Source: Apostichopus japonicus
Taxonomy: Eukaryota; Echinodermata; Holothuroidea; Aspidochirotida; Stichopodidae
Length of the DNA stretch: 64,000 bases
Assembly (NCBI RefSeq): GCF_037975245.1
Contig: NC_092570.1
Coordinates: 15,966,501 to 16,030,500, forward strand
Direction: 5' to 3'
A program made the position numbers and the translations under genes. The notes below the pieces were generated by a model that saw only the letters and a program-made list of their open reading frames with translations, was not told where the DNA came from and did no database searches. Below, piece after piece: positions 1 through 10,899 of the stretch (position 1 is its first letter; each line of letters begins with the position of its first letter).

Positions 1-954
1 GAATTACGATCTTCCTTACCGGTTTCGAACCTCTGGACATACAATCAGCGTCCATAGCCTAGTGGTTAGGGTGTCCGCGTACAGAGCGGGAGGCCCGTGG
101 TTCGAATCCCGGTGGAGGCTGAAAGTTTTTTCACTGTTCTTGATTTTCCAACTCATTACGATTTTCATTTATATATATTCATTTGCCTTTGTCGTTTACC
201 TCCATTGCATTAACATAAAGTCTGTTCAAAGTATCTCTTTCGAGATCCGGCTTTAGGAATCACAAATGATTTTCGAGTTGGATAGCATCATGTTTGATCT
301 CTAGAGTAGGGCAAAATATGTCACCAAAAACAGAACTAGTATTGTTCGATATAGGTGACAAACGCCTACAGTGGAATTACGATCTTCCTTACCGGTTTCG
401 AACCTCTGGACATACAATCAGCGTCCATAGCCTAGTGGTTAGGGTGTCCGCGTACAGAGCGGGAGGCCCGTGGTTCGAATCCCGGTGGAGGCTGAAAGTT
501 TTTTCACTGTTCTTGATTTTCCAACTCATTACGATTTTCATTTATATATATTCATTTGCCTTTGTCGTTTACCTCCATTGCATTAACATAAAGTCTGTTC
601 AAAGTATCTCTTTCGAGATCCGGCTTTAGGAATCACAAATGATTTTCGAGTTGGATAGCATCATGTTTGATCTCTAGAGTAGGGCAAAATATGTCACCAA
701 AAACAGAACTAGTATTGTTCGATATAGGTGACAAACGCCTACAGTGGAATTACGATCTTCCTTACCGGTTTCGAACCTCTGGACATACAATCAGCGTCCA
801 TAGCCTAGTGGTTAGGGTGTCCGCGTACAGAGCGGGAGGCCCGTGGTTCGAATCCCGGTGGAGGCTGAAAGTTTTTTCACTGTTCTTGATTTTCCAACTC
901 ATTTTCATTTATATATATTCATTTGCCTTTGTCGTTTACCTCCATTGCATTAAC

Positions 955-955
<1 letters not shown>
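1..955 (+). repeat. Tandem array of a 373-bp unit carrying a tRNA-derived SINE
   Basis: The unit begins at 1, 374 and 747, a period of exactly 373 bp. The first two copies look identical and the third is cut at about 955 by a TA microsatellite. The array runs off the left edge. Each unit carries a tRNA-like segment (about 49-121, 422-494, 795-867) with an A box (TAGCCTAGTGGTTAGGGT), a B box (GGTTCGAATCC) and a nearly complete acceptor stem. The clover-leaf loop would give anticodon ACA, unusual for a working tRNA, so I read it as a SINE head. The array lies upstream of the next exon, inside an intron of the SBP-like gene or just outside it. Short ORFs across it have no coding signal. Confidence 0.85.
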
Positions 956-956
<1 letters not shown>

Positions 957-1003
<47 letters not shown>

Positions 1004-1007
1004 ATAC

Positions 1008-1043
<36 letters not shown>

Positions 1044-1092
1044 TTGTATATCAATATATGTATCAATATATATATCAATATATATAATATTA
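957..1092. repeat. TA/TG microsatellite
   Basis: A long (TA)n run with a short (TG)n run. It abuts the truncated third SINE unit on the left and ends about 20 bp before an exon acceptor. Confidence 0.95.
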
Positions 1093-1112
1093 TATATTTT
1101 TTTTGTCTATAG

Positions 1113-1193
1113 GATTTTGATGAAAGTGATGCAAGTCAAGTGATCCACTTCCGGTCAGAAGATGATGTCATTGCGGCACTGAAAGCAGACATG
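1113..1193 (+). CDS. SBP-like gene, exon (third from last)
   Basis: 27 codons in phase 0. The acceptor is ttgtctatAG and the donor is ATG|gtaata. It contains [16 protein letters not shown]. Confidence 0.65.
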
Positions 1194-2592
1194 GTAATAA
1201 AACATTTACTGAATATAGCAGTATAGACCAATATTTACATATAAGACTATCGGTCTTTCCGATGGTAAATTTAAATCGGCCCGACGAGAGATTGGTGTTC
1301 AAGTGGGGCTACAAAACCCGAGGCCCGTGATCAACAATGGACCCGGGGCCCATGTAAGGATGAGTCAGGTTAGGGCTACACTGCTCATCAAAAATGAATC
1401 TCTACACGCTCAGCTTGAATTTATACCCATTGATTTATGAAGGATTTAAAAAAAGGTGCACTGTGATATAATTCGGTTCCCGAGGCCCGACGTGGCTCTC
1501 TGGTTTTAATGTTATAGTTGTAAAAGCGATTCAGGAGGCTGGTCGATTGTTGTGTGATTATGTCATTAACACAGTAATTTAATGGCAGCGGTTTGGAAAC
1601 TTTAAGGCATCGACCTTCCAATATTCCTCCCACCCCAAACCTCCAATATGTTGAATTTGTATTGATTTGTTATTTTGAGTAGATCGTTTATTCGAGATTT
1701 CCAAAACTTGAATGAGTGATACCAGTAAATTATAATAATAATATTAATATGTCAGCAATTTCTTCGACTCTAATTAATGCAATTTTTGATTTATTTAAGA
1801 GATCACGAAATAGATCAATAGGCCTATATATGATATCATCACTTAATTTAATAATATGATTAAAATTAAAAAGATTGAAATCATTATTTATGGATTTTTT
1901 TTGTACGTGATGTGCTCTGCTTTGTTGTGGGGTGGAGTATTGTGCTGTGTTTTCATGTGATGTGATGTATTGTGTTGTGTGATGTATTCAGCTGTGGCTT
2001 GATTTGTTATAACGCATGGATATTTACTTTTCATTTTTTCCTCGATTTTAGGTTGATGTGGCCTTCCTACCGAAAATTCCCTACTTAGACAGCCACTTAG
2101 AGATCGAGTTAGCAGCCTATCAACCGGATACAGATCGATGTGTTTTGGGTGGACCAGCCATGATGATGCCCAAAGATCAGGATGAGTTGACCACGTGGTT
2201 CAATGCTGCATTCAACACGTTGAAATCCTCTTACCAATATCAGGATATCTGTGATAATCTGAAGGACGAGCACGGTATGTGTATAGTAATTTTTACGTTC
2301 ACAGAGAAATCATTTTCAAGACATTTTGTTCGTCTAGGTTCAAAGTGATTCATTTTGATCAATCAACAATTTGCATCGGCCAGAAGAGTACGGTAACGTC
2401 TTCGAAATACATACAGTACCTACATCAGTAGGATATTTGCCCAGTTCACTATTTGGTGTATGATGACAAACCTCGCCCCCCGCCACCCCACCCCTATACC
2501 CCCCCTCTTACCCTATCCACACCTCCACTTAAGGTGGTCTGTAACATTTCGGCTAGGTCATATATTTGGAAGCTGGTCATATATAAATATAT

Positions 2593-2676
<84 letters not shown>

Positions 2677-3098
2677 ACACCTCCACTTAAGGTGGTCTGT
2701 AACATTTCGGCTAGGTCATATATTTGGAAGCTGGTCATATATAAATATATATACATAAAGTTATATATATATATATATAAAGTTATATATATATATATAT
2801 ATATATACCATTTCGCCCAACTGCCATTTCGCCTAACCTTACCATTTCGCCCAACCAGCCTGGTCATTTCGCCCAACCAGCCTGGTCATTTCGCCCAACC
2901 ATATAATATATAATCAAGGTTGGGCGAAATGACCATGCTGGTTGGGCGAAATGACCAGCCTGGTTGGGCAAAATGGCAGTTGGGCGAAATGGTTGTTGGG
3001 CGAAGTGACCAGAAAGCATATATTTTTATATACATTTTCATCCTCTTCTGGCAGGTGACCAACCCGGCAATGATCCTGAATATATTTGTGTCGACTAA
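1113..3098 (+). CDS. 3' part of a gene encoding a bacterial-type solute-binding-protein-like (SBP family 3) domain, three exons
   Basis: Exons 1113-1193, 2052-2274 and 3055-3098 join in phase (0, then 1) to an uninterrupted 115-residue C-terminus ending at TAA 3096-3098. All introns are GT-AG. The pattern resembles the second lobe of periplasmic-binding-protein type 2 proteins. A stretch of the form 'Phe-x-Ser-x-Asp-Asp-x(3)-Ala-Leu-Lys-Ala-x(3)-Asp-Val-Ala-Phe' leads into a Gly-Gly-Pro-Ala-Met strand, then a helix with the spacing of the 'AFNKALAELKADGTYQKI' region of that family. The protein ends without a membrane segment and has three Cys (TDRC, DIC, YIC), so it could be secreted or be the end of a longer receptor. 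The N-terminus lies off the left edge. The gene model is strong. The family call is from pattern memory and is moderate. Confidence 0.6.
2052..2274 (+). CDS. SBP-like gene, penultimate exon
   Basis: Enters in phase 0 and ends in phase 1 (74 codons plus one base). The acceptor follows a T-rich tract (ctcgattttAG) and the donor is CACG|gtatgt. It encodes [14 protein letters not shown] and [16 protein letters not shown]. Confidence 0.75.
2518..2760 (+). repeat. Two direct copies of a ~93-bp segment separated by a TA microsatellite
   Basis: The segment starting 'ccacacctccacttaaggtg' occurs at about 2518 and again at about 2674. Each copy is followed by TATAAATATATA. The pair looks like duplication through the microsatellite inside an intron. 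Confidence 0.8.
2808..3012. repeat. Palindromic minisatellite (inverted arms of a 22-24-bp unit)
   Basis: The left arm (to about 2899) holds repeated 'CATTTCGCCCAACCAGCCTG'. After a short AT spacer, the right arm (about 2917-3009) holds its reverse complement. The transcript of this intron could fold into a hairpin with arms near 90 bp. It ends about 43 bp before the acceptor of the last exon. Confidence 0.85.
3055..3098 (+). CDS. SBP-like gene, last coding exon
   Basis: The acceptor is tcttctggcAG. One carried base completes a Gly codon, followed by [13 protein letters not shown] and TAA. An AATAAA at 3597-3602 is a plausible polyadenylation signal. Confidence 0.65.
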
Positions 3099-3360
3099 AC
3101 TGTACAACAATAAGAAACTGGTTTTGGGCCTTCTACGACAATTACGAATTTTAATGGTTTCTACGATAAAAGTTCAACGAACGCAGGGTGGAGAATTTAT
3201 CACTAACATAATTAATTCATAAAATTAAATATACCTGCATTATCTTATTAACTTTTCAAATAAGGTGCACGGAGAAATATTGAATAATGTATTTGTATTG
3301 TAAACGTTTTAACTGTATCTTTTCTTTGATGAATACGTTTTCCTCAATAATTTTCAATCA

Positions 3361-3364
3361 AATC

Positions 3365-3411
<47 letters not shown>

Positions 3412-3419
3412 GAAAATCG

Positions 3420-3455
<36 letters not shown>
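3361..3455. repeat. TA microsatellite with a stub of the SINE tail
   Basis: Two (TA)n runs flank 'aaatgaaaatcgtaat', which is the reverse complement of the tail of the 373-bp unit. It is in the 3' flank of the SBP-like gene. Confidence 0.7.
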
Positions 3456-3457
<2 letters not shown>

Positions 3458-3596
3458 GTCCACAATTTTATTACAGCTTCATTTTATGTTGAATTTCATG
3501 GGGAAAAACTGCAGATTAATTGTAAAAGAATTGTATGAAGTGTCTCGTCAACGTGATAGTTTTTCAAGTGTATGGTCTTAGCACATTCATGGCGTC

Positions 3597-3602
3597 AATA
3601 AA
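3597..3602 (+). promoter_or_regulatory. Candidate polyadenylation signal of the SBP-like gene
   Basis: AATAAA about 500 bp after the stop codon. It is the first perfect match downstream that I see. Confidence 0.4.
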
Positions 3603-4866
3603 CTGGTTTGGGAGAAAATTGTCTTCGATTTTGATTATTTGTTTCATGTTGTACTAAGGATTCCCACAGGAAGTTAATTTATCGATACATTGACATGTTT
3701 AGTCGGTTTGGAGTACTGAATCGGCGCGGTACTCTTAACTTTTAGTAGTAGAAAGCTCCCATATCAGCAGCAGATACCCTCGCTCTCACCCCCAAACCCC
3801 ACCCCACCCCTCCCCCACCCACCGCCACCTCTCCTCCCATCTCTATCGACTTCAAAGTCGTATAGTAGTGTGTAAGGTAAAAATTGTCATCCGCAATCGT
3901 TTAGCGACCCCTTTCCACTCCTCGATTGTTCATATATGTTAGTTATGAGTTAAGTTATAAATTGTCTTGGCTGAAGTTTACTAGGCCAAATGTGTTTTTA
4001 CGGCAGGCGGGCGGTTATTCTGATAGGTGCATCCTTTTGTTTCATCGGTTGATCAAAGCCTTTAAATCTCACAATTAAAGATTATAAACATGCAGATTTA
4101 ACTAGTAAAGAGTAGATAGGATATCCCTCCATTCCACTTATGAGTCTTGTAAAAAATCATCGAGAAAAACAAAATGGCAAAGAGATTTGCTGAGAGAATT
4201 TCAAGTTGTCTTGAGTTTTCTTTCCAAAGTTTATAATGCAGGATGTGTATTATTTTTTTATAGAGTGGTTAGTTACATTATGAACGTTCCCATTTATACT
4301 CATAATCAACTTATTTAACAAAATACACAGCAGGAGGATTTCCTGGTAATTATGGTCGAACGATTTCTTGTTATTAAATCCTTGTATATCCTTGGATTTG
4401 TATCCCAGGAAGAAACCCGTAATAACCAATTAAACAGAAAAGAGTAGGAAAACAATGAGGCCAGATATCGGGGGAAAAAAAAGAAGATAGTTGAAAAGCA
4501 TACCCCATAGCAAACGTTCATTTTTGGGGATTATGTGTTTGGAACATCTTCTATAAGCATCCTGATAAAGTTATACATTAAATTCATTCTAGAGAAAAAC
4601 AATACTTGAGGTTGCTACGATTTGTCCCAAAAGTGATTTTGAAGCAAACAGGCATCTGATGTCACAGATGCAAACTGACATATTTGTTTAATTTCTCTTT
4701 CTCAAATTTAAATCTAATGTTCTTCATCACAATTAGGATGCATTAATATATGAATACACTGTATAGTCATTTGAGGTATTGATAACTTCAAATTCCCCTA
4801 CAAACAAATAGGGCACCTGACAACTCCAAGGTTAACTAACAATAAAGTGTGCAACTATGACGTCAC
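3603..4866. other. Intergenic, no gene seen
   Basis: AT-rich sequence with a C-rich stretch at about 3788-3842. No splice-supported exon or repeat family was recognised. Confidence 0.5.
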
Positions 4867-4870
4867 TTAA

Positions 4871-5259
4871 AGGCATTGAAGACTCGCCCCAAACCGCGTG
4901 CCGCCCTCCGAAAAATGTTAACTTTCCGTTGCTGGCAAGTGAAGTTTTCTTCTTGTCGCTACAAAATGCAGACAGTAATGAAACGTGATACCTTGTTATC
5001 TTTATCTGGACCTGAGATCAGGGAGTTCCATAACAACTCCCTGATGAGATGTCCATCGATGCTATGTTCACTGCGTTGTGGGTATTAACCGTAGCTGCAT
5101 GTATTGACTGTACACCAGTGTCTAATTAACGACGTTAGCAAGTTGTGTGTGTATTTTCTGTGATCGATGGTGGTGTCTAACTCTTCTGTTACACCTCATC
5201 CGAAACTAGGTCAGATTACCGGCATCGGACTTTTCTTTATGCGCGAGTCTTCACTCCCT
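4871..5259. mobile_element. piggyBac-like MITE (TTAA-flanked, terminal inverted repeats)
   Basis: It is flanked by TTAA on both sides (4867-4870, 5260-5263). The ends AGGCATTGAAGACTCG and CGAGTCTTCACTCCCT are imperfect inverted repeats. A related inverted copy lies at about 55559-55815. The apparent ORF over its left half is repeat sequence. Confidence 0.65.
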
Positions 5260-5263
5260 TTAA

Positions 5264-5860
5264 ATTATAGACTCTGACAATATCCACTATCAATATCTTG
5301 AACATAAAATACTCTTAGTACATTGGTTAAAAATTAGTTATTTTTGGATTATGAACTAATAAATAGACAAATGAGTTCTAAACTATAAGGCATTTGTTAA
5401 ACAGCGCTCTCTATTTAAGAAGCAAGGCGTCCATCATTACAAAACTATTGATTACACTACTGTGAATGACCCTTTACGTGGTTGATATAGCCTATGAAAG
5501 AATATGGTGCCTTCGTATAATAACAGGAATATCTCAGCAATGGCGAAAGGATATACCACCGTTTTAAGCCTACTAATAGCGGCACGTTAGTTCAAATGAC
5601 ATACGAATCATAATTATGCAGTCTTGCTTTTTTTCTTAGTTCTTTCTTTGGTCCACGTTAGTTAAGTTTTTACTTATTTGAACTTCCCTTGTCATATTCA
5701 TTATACAAAGATATTGTACAATATATATACTTGTAGGCCATGTTTTACATATTTACACATAGTTAACTTTAATACATGTATAAATATATACATGTATATA
5801 CATGTAGCACGACTTTACAATTTAACCCTGGTCATTGGTAACTTGTCACACCTACACACC
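5264..5860. other. Intergenic, no gene seen
   Basis: AT-rich, without recognisable coding or repeat structure apart from scattered palindromic 'ATACATGTATA' words near 5770-5810. Confidence 0.4.
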
Positions 5861-5865
5861 AAAGT

Positions 5866-6135
5866 GTGCACAATTCAATCAATCTCTCCTGGGGCACCAC
5901 GGTGCACCACAACCACGTGTCCCCCGGGGGACTTCCACCGGTGCAGCCACAAACCGGCGCACACAACTATATTTACCAGTTACCTCGCAAGTCCCCATTT
6001 ATACACCTGGGTGAAGAGAGGCAATGGAGAAAAAGCGCCTTGCCCAAGGACAAACGTAATGATCTGGCCAGGGCTCGAACCTGTAATCCTTAGATCACAA
6101 GTCCACTGCCTTAGCCACTTGACCACAACGCCCTC
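5866..6135 (-). mobile_element. tRNA-derived SINE, second family
   Basis: On the minus strand it starts with a tRNA-like head: an A box region containing TGGTCAAGTGGCTAAGG and a B box GGTTCGAGCC (about 6069-6133). The body includes 'CCTTGGGCAAGGCGC', a motif often found in animal SINEs. The head differs from that of the 373-bp unit. Confidence 0.7.
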
Positions 6136-6184
6136 CTGTATTACATATTTACACATAACTTATATTAACTTATGTAACTTAACC

Positions 6185-6203
6185 ATATGTAACTGACCAT
6201 ATA

Positions 6204-6243
<40 letters not shown>

Positions 6244-6375
6244 TCTATAAAGATAGACATATAGCTATAGCTCCACCTATTTCTATCTCTCTGTCTGTCT
6301 CTCTGTCTCCACGTCTCTCCACCTCTGTCTCTCTATCTATCTATCTGTCTATCTGTCTGTCTATCTGTCTATCTC

Positions 6376-6409
<34 letters not shown>

Positions 6410-6533
6410 ATATATAAGTTAACTATGTGTAAATATAGATAGATAGAGCTATAGCTCCACCTATATCTTTCTCTCTCTGTCTGTCTCTCTGTCTCCACGT
6501 CTCTCCACCTCTGTCTCTCTGTCTCTGTCTATC

Positions 6534-6560
<27 letters not shown>
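6185..6560. repeat. Microsatellites: (TA)n and (TCTG/TCTA)n
   Basis: TA runs at about 6200-6240 and 6535-6560 surround CTGT/CTAT-rich tracts (about 6270-6415, 6455-6535). The two tracts are partly direct copies of each other. Confidence 0.9.
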
Positions 6561-6564
<4 letters not shown>

Positions 6565-6900
6565 GAAAATCTTTATGAGTTGGAAAATCAAGAACAGTGA
6601 AAAAACTTTCAGCCTCCACCGGGATTCGAACCACGGGCCTCCCGCTCTGTACGCGGACACCCTAACCACTAGGCTATGGACGCTGATTGTATGTCCAGAG
6701 GTTCGAAACCGGTAAGGAAGATCGTAATTCCACTGTAGGCGTTTGTCACCTATATCGAACAATACTAGTTCTGTTTTTGGTGACATATTTTGCCCTACTC
6801 TAGAGATCAAACATGATGCTATCCAACTCGAAAATCATTTGTGATTCCTAAAGCCGGATCTCGAAAGAGATACTTTGAACAGACTTTATGTTAATGCAAT
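6561..6900 (-). mobile_element. Inverted single copy of the 373-bp tRNA-SINE unit
   Basis: Reverse complement of the left-edge unit, with the tRNA-like part at about 6612-6684. It begins at the 'gattttcattta' tail and ends at 'ccattgcattaacataaag', and sits between two long TA microsatellites. These limits suggest the true element ends. Confidence 0.85.
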
Positions 6901-6983
<83 letters not shown>

Positions 6984-7025
6984 TTTATATATATATATTA
7001 TATATATATATATACATATATAAGT
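6900..7025. repeat. TA microsatellite
   Basis: A run of about 75 bp of pure TA, then imperfect TA to 7025. Confidence 0.95.
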
Positions 7026-7059
7026 TAACTATGTGTAAATATGTAATTCATGGACATCT

Positions 7060-7680
7060 GGCAGTGGTGGCCCACCAATACAAAGTACTGGAAAAAATGC
7101 CCATCCCTTACATATTAAGTGATACCTATCTTTTCCCAGTAGGTTCCAACTGGTTACCTCATGAGCTGACCTAGGTCAATGAGGGGGTGGGCATTTGGGG
7201 GTCTTCTGGCAGGGGTACCCCCATCCCTACTAATAGAAATTACTGGAAATGCCCATCCCTTACATATAGAGTCCTGCCAATCCTTTTCCAGTAATTTTCA
7301 ACTGGTTACCTCATTGGCTGACCTAGGTCAATGAGGGGATGGGCATGGGCATTTTGGGGGTCCACTGGCAGGGGTACCCCACTTATAGAAATTAATGGAA
7401 ATGCCTATCTTTACATATAGAGTCCTGTCAATCAGTTTCCAGTAGTTTTCAACTGGTTACCTCATGAGCTGACCTAGGTCAATGAGGGGATGGGCATTTT
7501 GGGGGTCCACTGGCAGGGGTACCTCACCAAAAAAAAATACTGGAAATGCCCATCCCTTGTATCTGTAGTCCTAACCATCATTTTCCAGTAGGTTTCAAGT
7601 GGTTACCTCATGAGCTGACCTAGGCCATTCGTGAGGGGTTAATGATTGATGACTGGCGAAGCTACCCCACCACCAATAAT
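7060..7680 (+). repeat. Four-copy tandem repeat, ~160-bp unit
   Basis: Each unit contains ACTGGAAATGCCCATCCCTT, then GGTTACCTCATGAGCTGACC, then TGGGCATTTTGGGGGTC and GCAGGGGTACC. The copies differ at many positions, so the array is old or partly decayed. Confidence 0.85.
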
Positions 7681-8381
7681 TAATGGCGATGGCCATTTGT
7701 TGCTCTTGGGGCCATACCTGACACATTGTACTTACTTTGATGGGGTTACCAATGAAAGTTGATCTAGTTTAGCTTTTTAGGTGACTTTAAAATTGCCCTC
7801 CCAGCCACATCCACCACAGCAGGTTTGCCAGTCGTCTGGTTTCATATACAGGAATGCACTGTGAACATTGTGATGTACAAGGCAATTGGTTACCTTCCCA
7901 GCTAACCAAACCCTCTGGGCTACCGGTCTAAGACCAGCATCGCTAAATTATAGGCAAAACCAATCCTCAGGTTGGAGAAGACAGACGCCACTCAATCTTG
8001 CAGTAGTTCCAGATAGGCTACGAGACGGGGTAGGACTTGACTCGACACACCCGGAGCTTAGCCACACCCGGAGCTTAGCCTTTAAGATCCTCCTTCGATG
8101 CCCGGCCCTAGGTGTGCCCACCCTGGCATGGTTTAGGGTAGGGGTATTTTGTTACAATACGCCCATCGATGGGAAGTCTTGGTTCCGGACGTTTGGATTT
8201 TGGGCGTGGTATCCGTGGGGCACCAGATAGAATTTATCACTCCGCCAGACGGCGGAGGGAGGAGAACAACACCAACACCCAAGCAAGGATCCGAACCAAC
8301 GCCGGGCACTGGATATAGAATTTAAAATGTTTAAACACGAGGCCACTAAACAGAGCGTTTATCACACCAAAGCTCTTCAAG

Positions 8382-8843
8382 ATGGAGACGCTCTCCGTCA
8401 TAGAACCATCCCTCAGCAGGGAAATGTGGGCATCGACGGTGGATCTGAAGGACGCCTCACTTTACGTACCAATCCACCCAACGCATCAACACTTCCTCGA
8501 GTTCAACTACAGAGGGGTAGACTCCAAGTTCGTTGCACTGCCGTTCGGACTTTCCTCCTCACCAGGAGTGTTTACCCGCGTGGCCGGCGCAGCATTAAAA
8601 GACCTTCGTCGGAGAGGTATTCCCCTCTCCGTATACTTAGACGACTGTTTTGTACCGGGCGAATCTTACCAAGATACGGCGGACAACACCGCCCTTTCAG
8701 TAAATCTCCTGATACACCTGGGATGCATTATCAACATGGAGATATCGAACTTGATACCGAGTCAAGAAGTCAAGTACCTCGGGCCCATCTCGATTTCACC
8801 GAAGGGACGATCTGTATGGCACAGGTTTGGTTACGACTCTTAG
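8382..8843 (+). pseudogene. DIRS-type reverse transcriptase fragment
   Basis: An open frame of 153 codons with the RT core: VDLKDASLYVPIHP (motif A), ALPFGLSSSPGVF, and YLDD (active site), then a YLG-containing thumb. Upstream sequence at about 8160-8380 carries the preceding DIRS RT region in other frames (for example W-I-L-G-V-V-S-V-G-H before I-E-F). The frame breaks after 8843, so it cannot make a whole polyprotein. Confidence 0.8.
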
Positions 8844-9189
8844 GGTTGATGACCAGCCTAGTAGACATCATCCCATTCTACAGGCTGCGGATGAGACCAA
8901 TCCAGGTAGACCTGTTGAGATTCTACAGACTAGACCTGGAAAAACAGGTTCCGATGTCACAACTAGAGCCACAACACCAACTTTGATGGCAACCTCCGAG
9001 AATAGTGCCAAGGGAAAGCCATTTCACCAAGAAAGATCCTTAACACCAATCACTTCGGACGCCTCATTGACGGTCTGGAGGCGTTCTGCTAGGCACTCAC
9101 AGTACCGGGGCTTAAAAAAATTACCATATTAGCGAACAGTATCGAACAGTAACATTATCGAAGCAGTAGCATGAGCACTCCACCACTAT

Positions 9190-9420
9190 CAGGAGCAAAT
9201 CAGGGGCTACACTGTTACAGCGTTCACCGACAGCACAACGGTGGTCGCCTACATCAACAAACGGGGGGAGGGGGCAGGTCAACGCGACTATATCAAGCAA
9301 TAGGATCCTTCTCCACTGGTGCATACAAAACGATATTACTGCTCAGGGCCTCCCACGTCGCTTGGAAAGATAATCAGTTGGCAGACGCTCTCTCCAGAGG
9401 GAGAGTGGTCCCAAGAACAT
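9190..9420 (+). pseudogene. DIRS RNase H fragment
   Basis: A 'TDSTTVVAYINK'-like stretch is readable near 9220-9262. 'HVAWKDNQLADALSRG', the usual RNase H C-terminal signature of these elements, is at about 9354-9402. The two lie in different frames. Confidence 0.65.
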
Positions 9421-9789
9421 CGTTACATGCAAACAACTCTTCAGCATTTCCGGCCTCTTTGCGCAAGTCAAGAATAACAAATTTCCAACCTTTTGTTCCA
9501 GGATGTTTTACCCACTAGCCTGGGCAAGCGACGCGATGGATGTCAATATCATCAAACGGAATGGAAGCATATGCCTTTCCGCTACTGTACCTCATTATCG
9601 AAAGTATTGCTGTAGCTGAAGAGGTCCGTAACAAGATTACTCCTCATAGCTCCCAGATGGCCCAGAAGACGATGTTTCCCTCTCCACCTCGACTTTCTCT
9701 GTGGAGTTCCACGCATCCTACCGGATTCCCCGCACCTGCTTACCCAAGCCAAGGGTAGAATCTTCCACCCAAATATCCGATCTGTCAAC

Positions 9790-10720
9790 TTGACTGCGTG
9801 GCCCTTGTCACTTATTCTACGAGACTTGGTAGGTTCTACCGATGGTGTGCGGACTCACAGGTTGATCCATCTTCACATTCAGGGTATGACAAGTCGAAGA
9901 ACTGTTGTCCGGAAGCTCCCACACTCCAGGAGCATAACCGGAATCCTCAGAGATATAGCAAGTTACCCTTTCGAACCAATGGCATTGTCATCTGTACGGC
10001 ACCAAATGTACAAGACCGTGTTCTTAGTAGCATCAGTAGAAGAAGCTGCCTCTATGCGCTCTCCGTGGCGGAGGGTCAGATGCGCTTTGTTACTCACTAG
10101 GTTCGTCTGATTCCCGACTTCGAGCCGGGGGACATTTTTCTTCCCAAAAGCTCACATTTCTCGTCAATGAGGGTGGACAGACTATGGTGCCTAGTTAGGG
10201 CACTACTATGGTACATCGAAAGAACTAAAACAATACGTACATCATCGAAGCTATTCATCCTTTCAGCCGCACCTCACTCTCCAGCCTCTAAGGATACTAT
10301 TTCAAGATGGTTGGTATGGCTGATTCAACCCGAGTCTGAGAAAGTTGTACTTGGAAGTAGTGTGAATGGGTTTAAGAATGCTTTGGACAAGCACTTTAAA
10401 AATTGTAATCGGGTCTGAGTGTTTGTGTCTTCAGTTTTCTTCCCTCGGTCCTCGATGGGGACCTGAGTGTCCCTCCCGATCCCTTGTCTACTAAACTAAA
10501 CTTAACTAAACCCCAGTCTGCAAGGGGAGAAATAATACGAGCACACGATCTTAGGAGGCCAGGCGTCCTCCAAGGCTCTGCTTGCATGTGTTCCTTTAGA
10601 GGATATCGTAAGAGCAGCAGCATCGAAGACTCAGTCAACTTTTGTGGCCGCATATTTGACCGACACTCTTGCATCGGCTTTTGGGCGTGCAGTGTTGGGA
10701 ATTTCTTCGGGTAGGTCCCG
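9790..10720 (+). pseudogene. DIRS tyrosine recombinase fragment
   Basis: Pieces in shifting frames resemble the recombinase: an 'FLVA...S' helix near 10020, 'VRALLWYIERTKTIR' then 'ASKDTISRWLV' at about 10185-10320, and 'RAHDLRR' (the H-x-x-R box) near 10535, followed by a helix ending 'TFVAAYLTDT'. Frameshifts make it non-functional as read. Confidence 0.65.
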
Positions 10721-10777
10721 CACGTTTGGTCTCCCGCCATTGCAACAGTGCCACTCCGTGCAGACGTGGAGTGGGAT

Positions 10778-10853
10778 ACAGGTAAGAGGGGAGCAAAGTA
10801 AACTCCCCAAACCTTATTGGTTTGGGGATTTACGAGCGACGATACTTACCTGT
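10778..10853. repeat. Hairpin at the 3' end of the DIRS element
   Basis: Outer arms ACAGGTAAG and CTTACCTGT are perfect complements, and inner arms CCCCAAACC/GGTTTGGGG lie between them. A second small inverted pair CCACTCC/GGAGTGG precedes it (10751-10774). DIRS elements carry inverted and complementary ends, so this may mark the terminus. Confidence 0.7.
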
Positions 10854-10899
10854 CTCTCCCTCCTCCACCACCACCAGCAGGACCTACACCTAAGCAACA

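Noticed and set aside
422-494. Functional tRNA genes in the left array
   Set aside because: A and B boxes are present, but the implied ACA anticodon, an acceptor mismatch and the attached repeat body fit a SINE.
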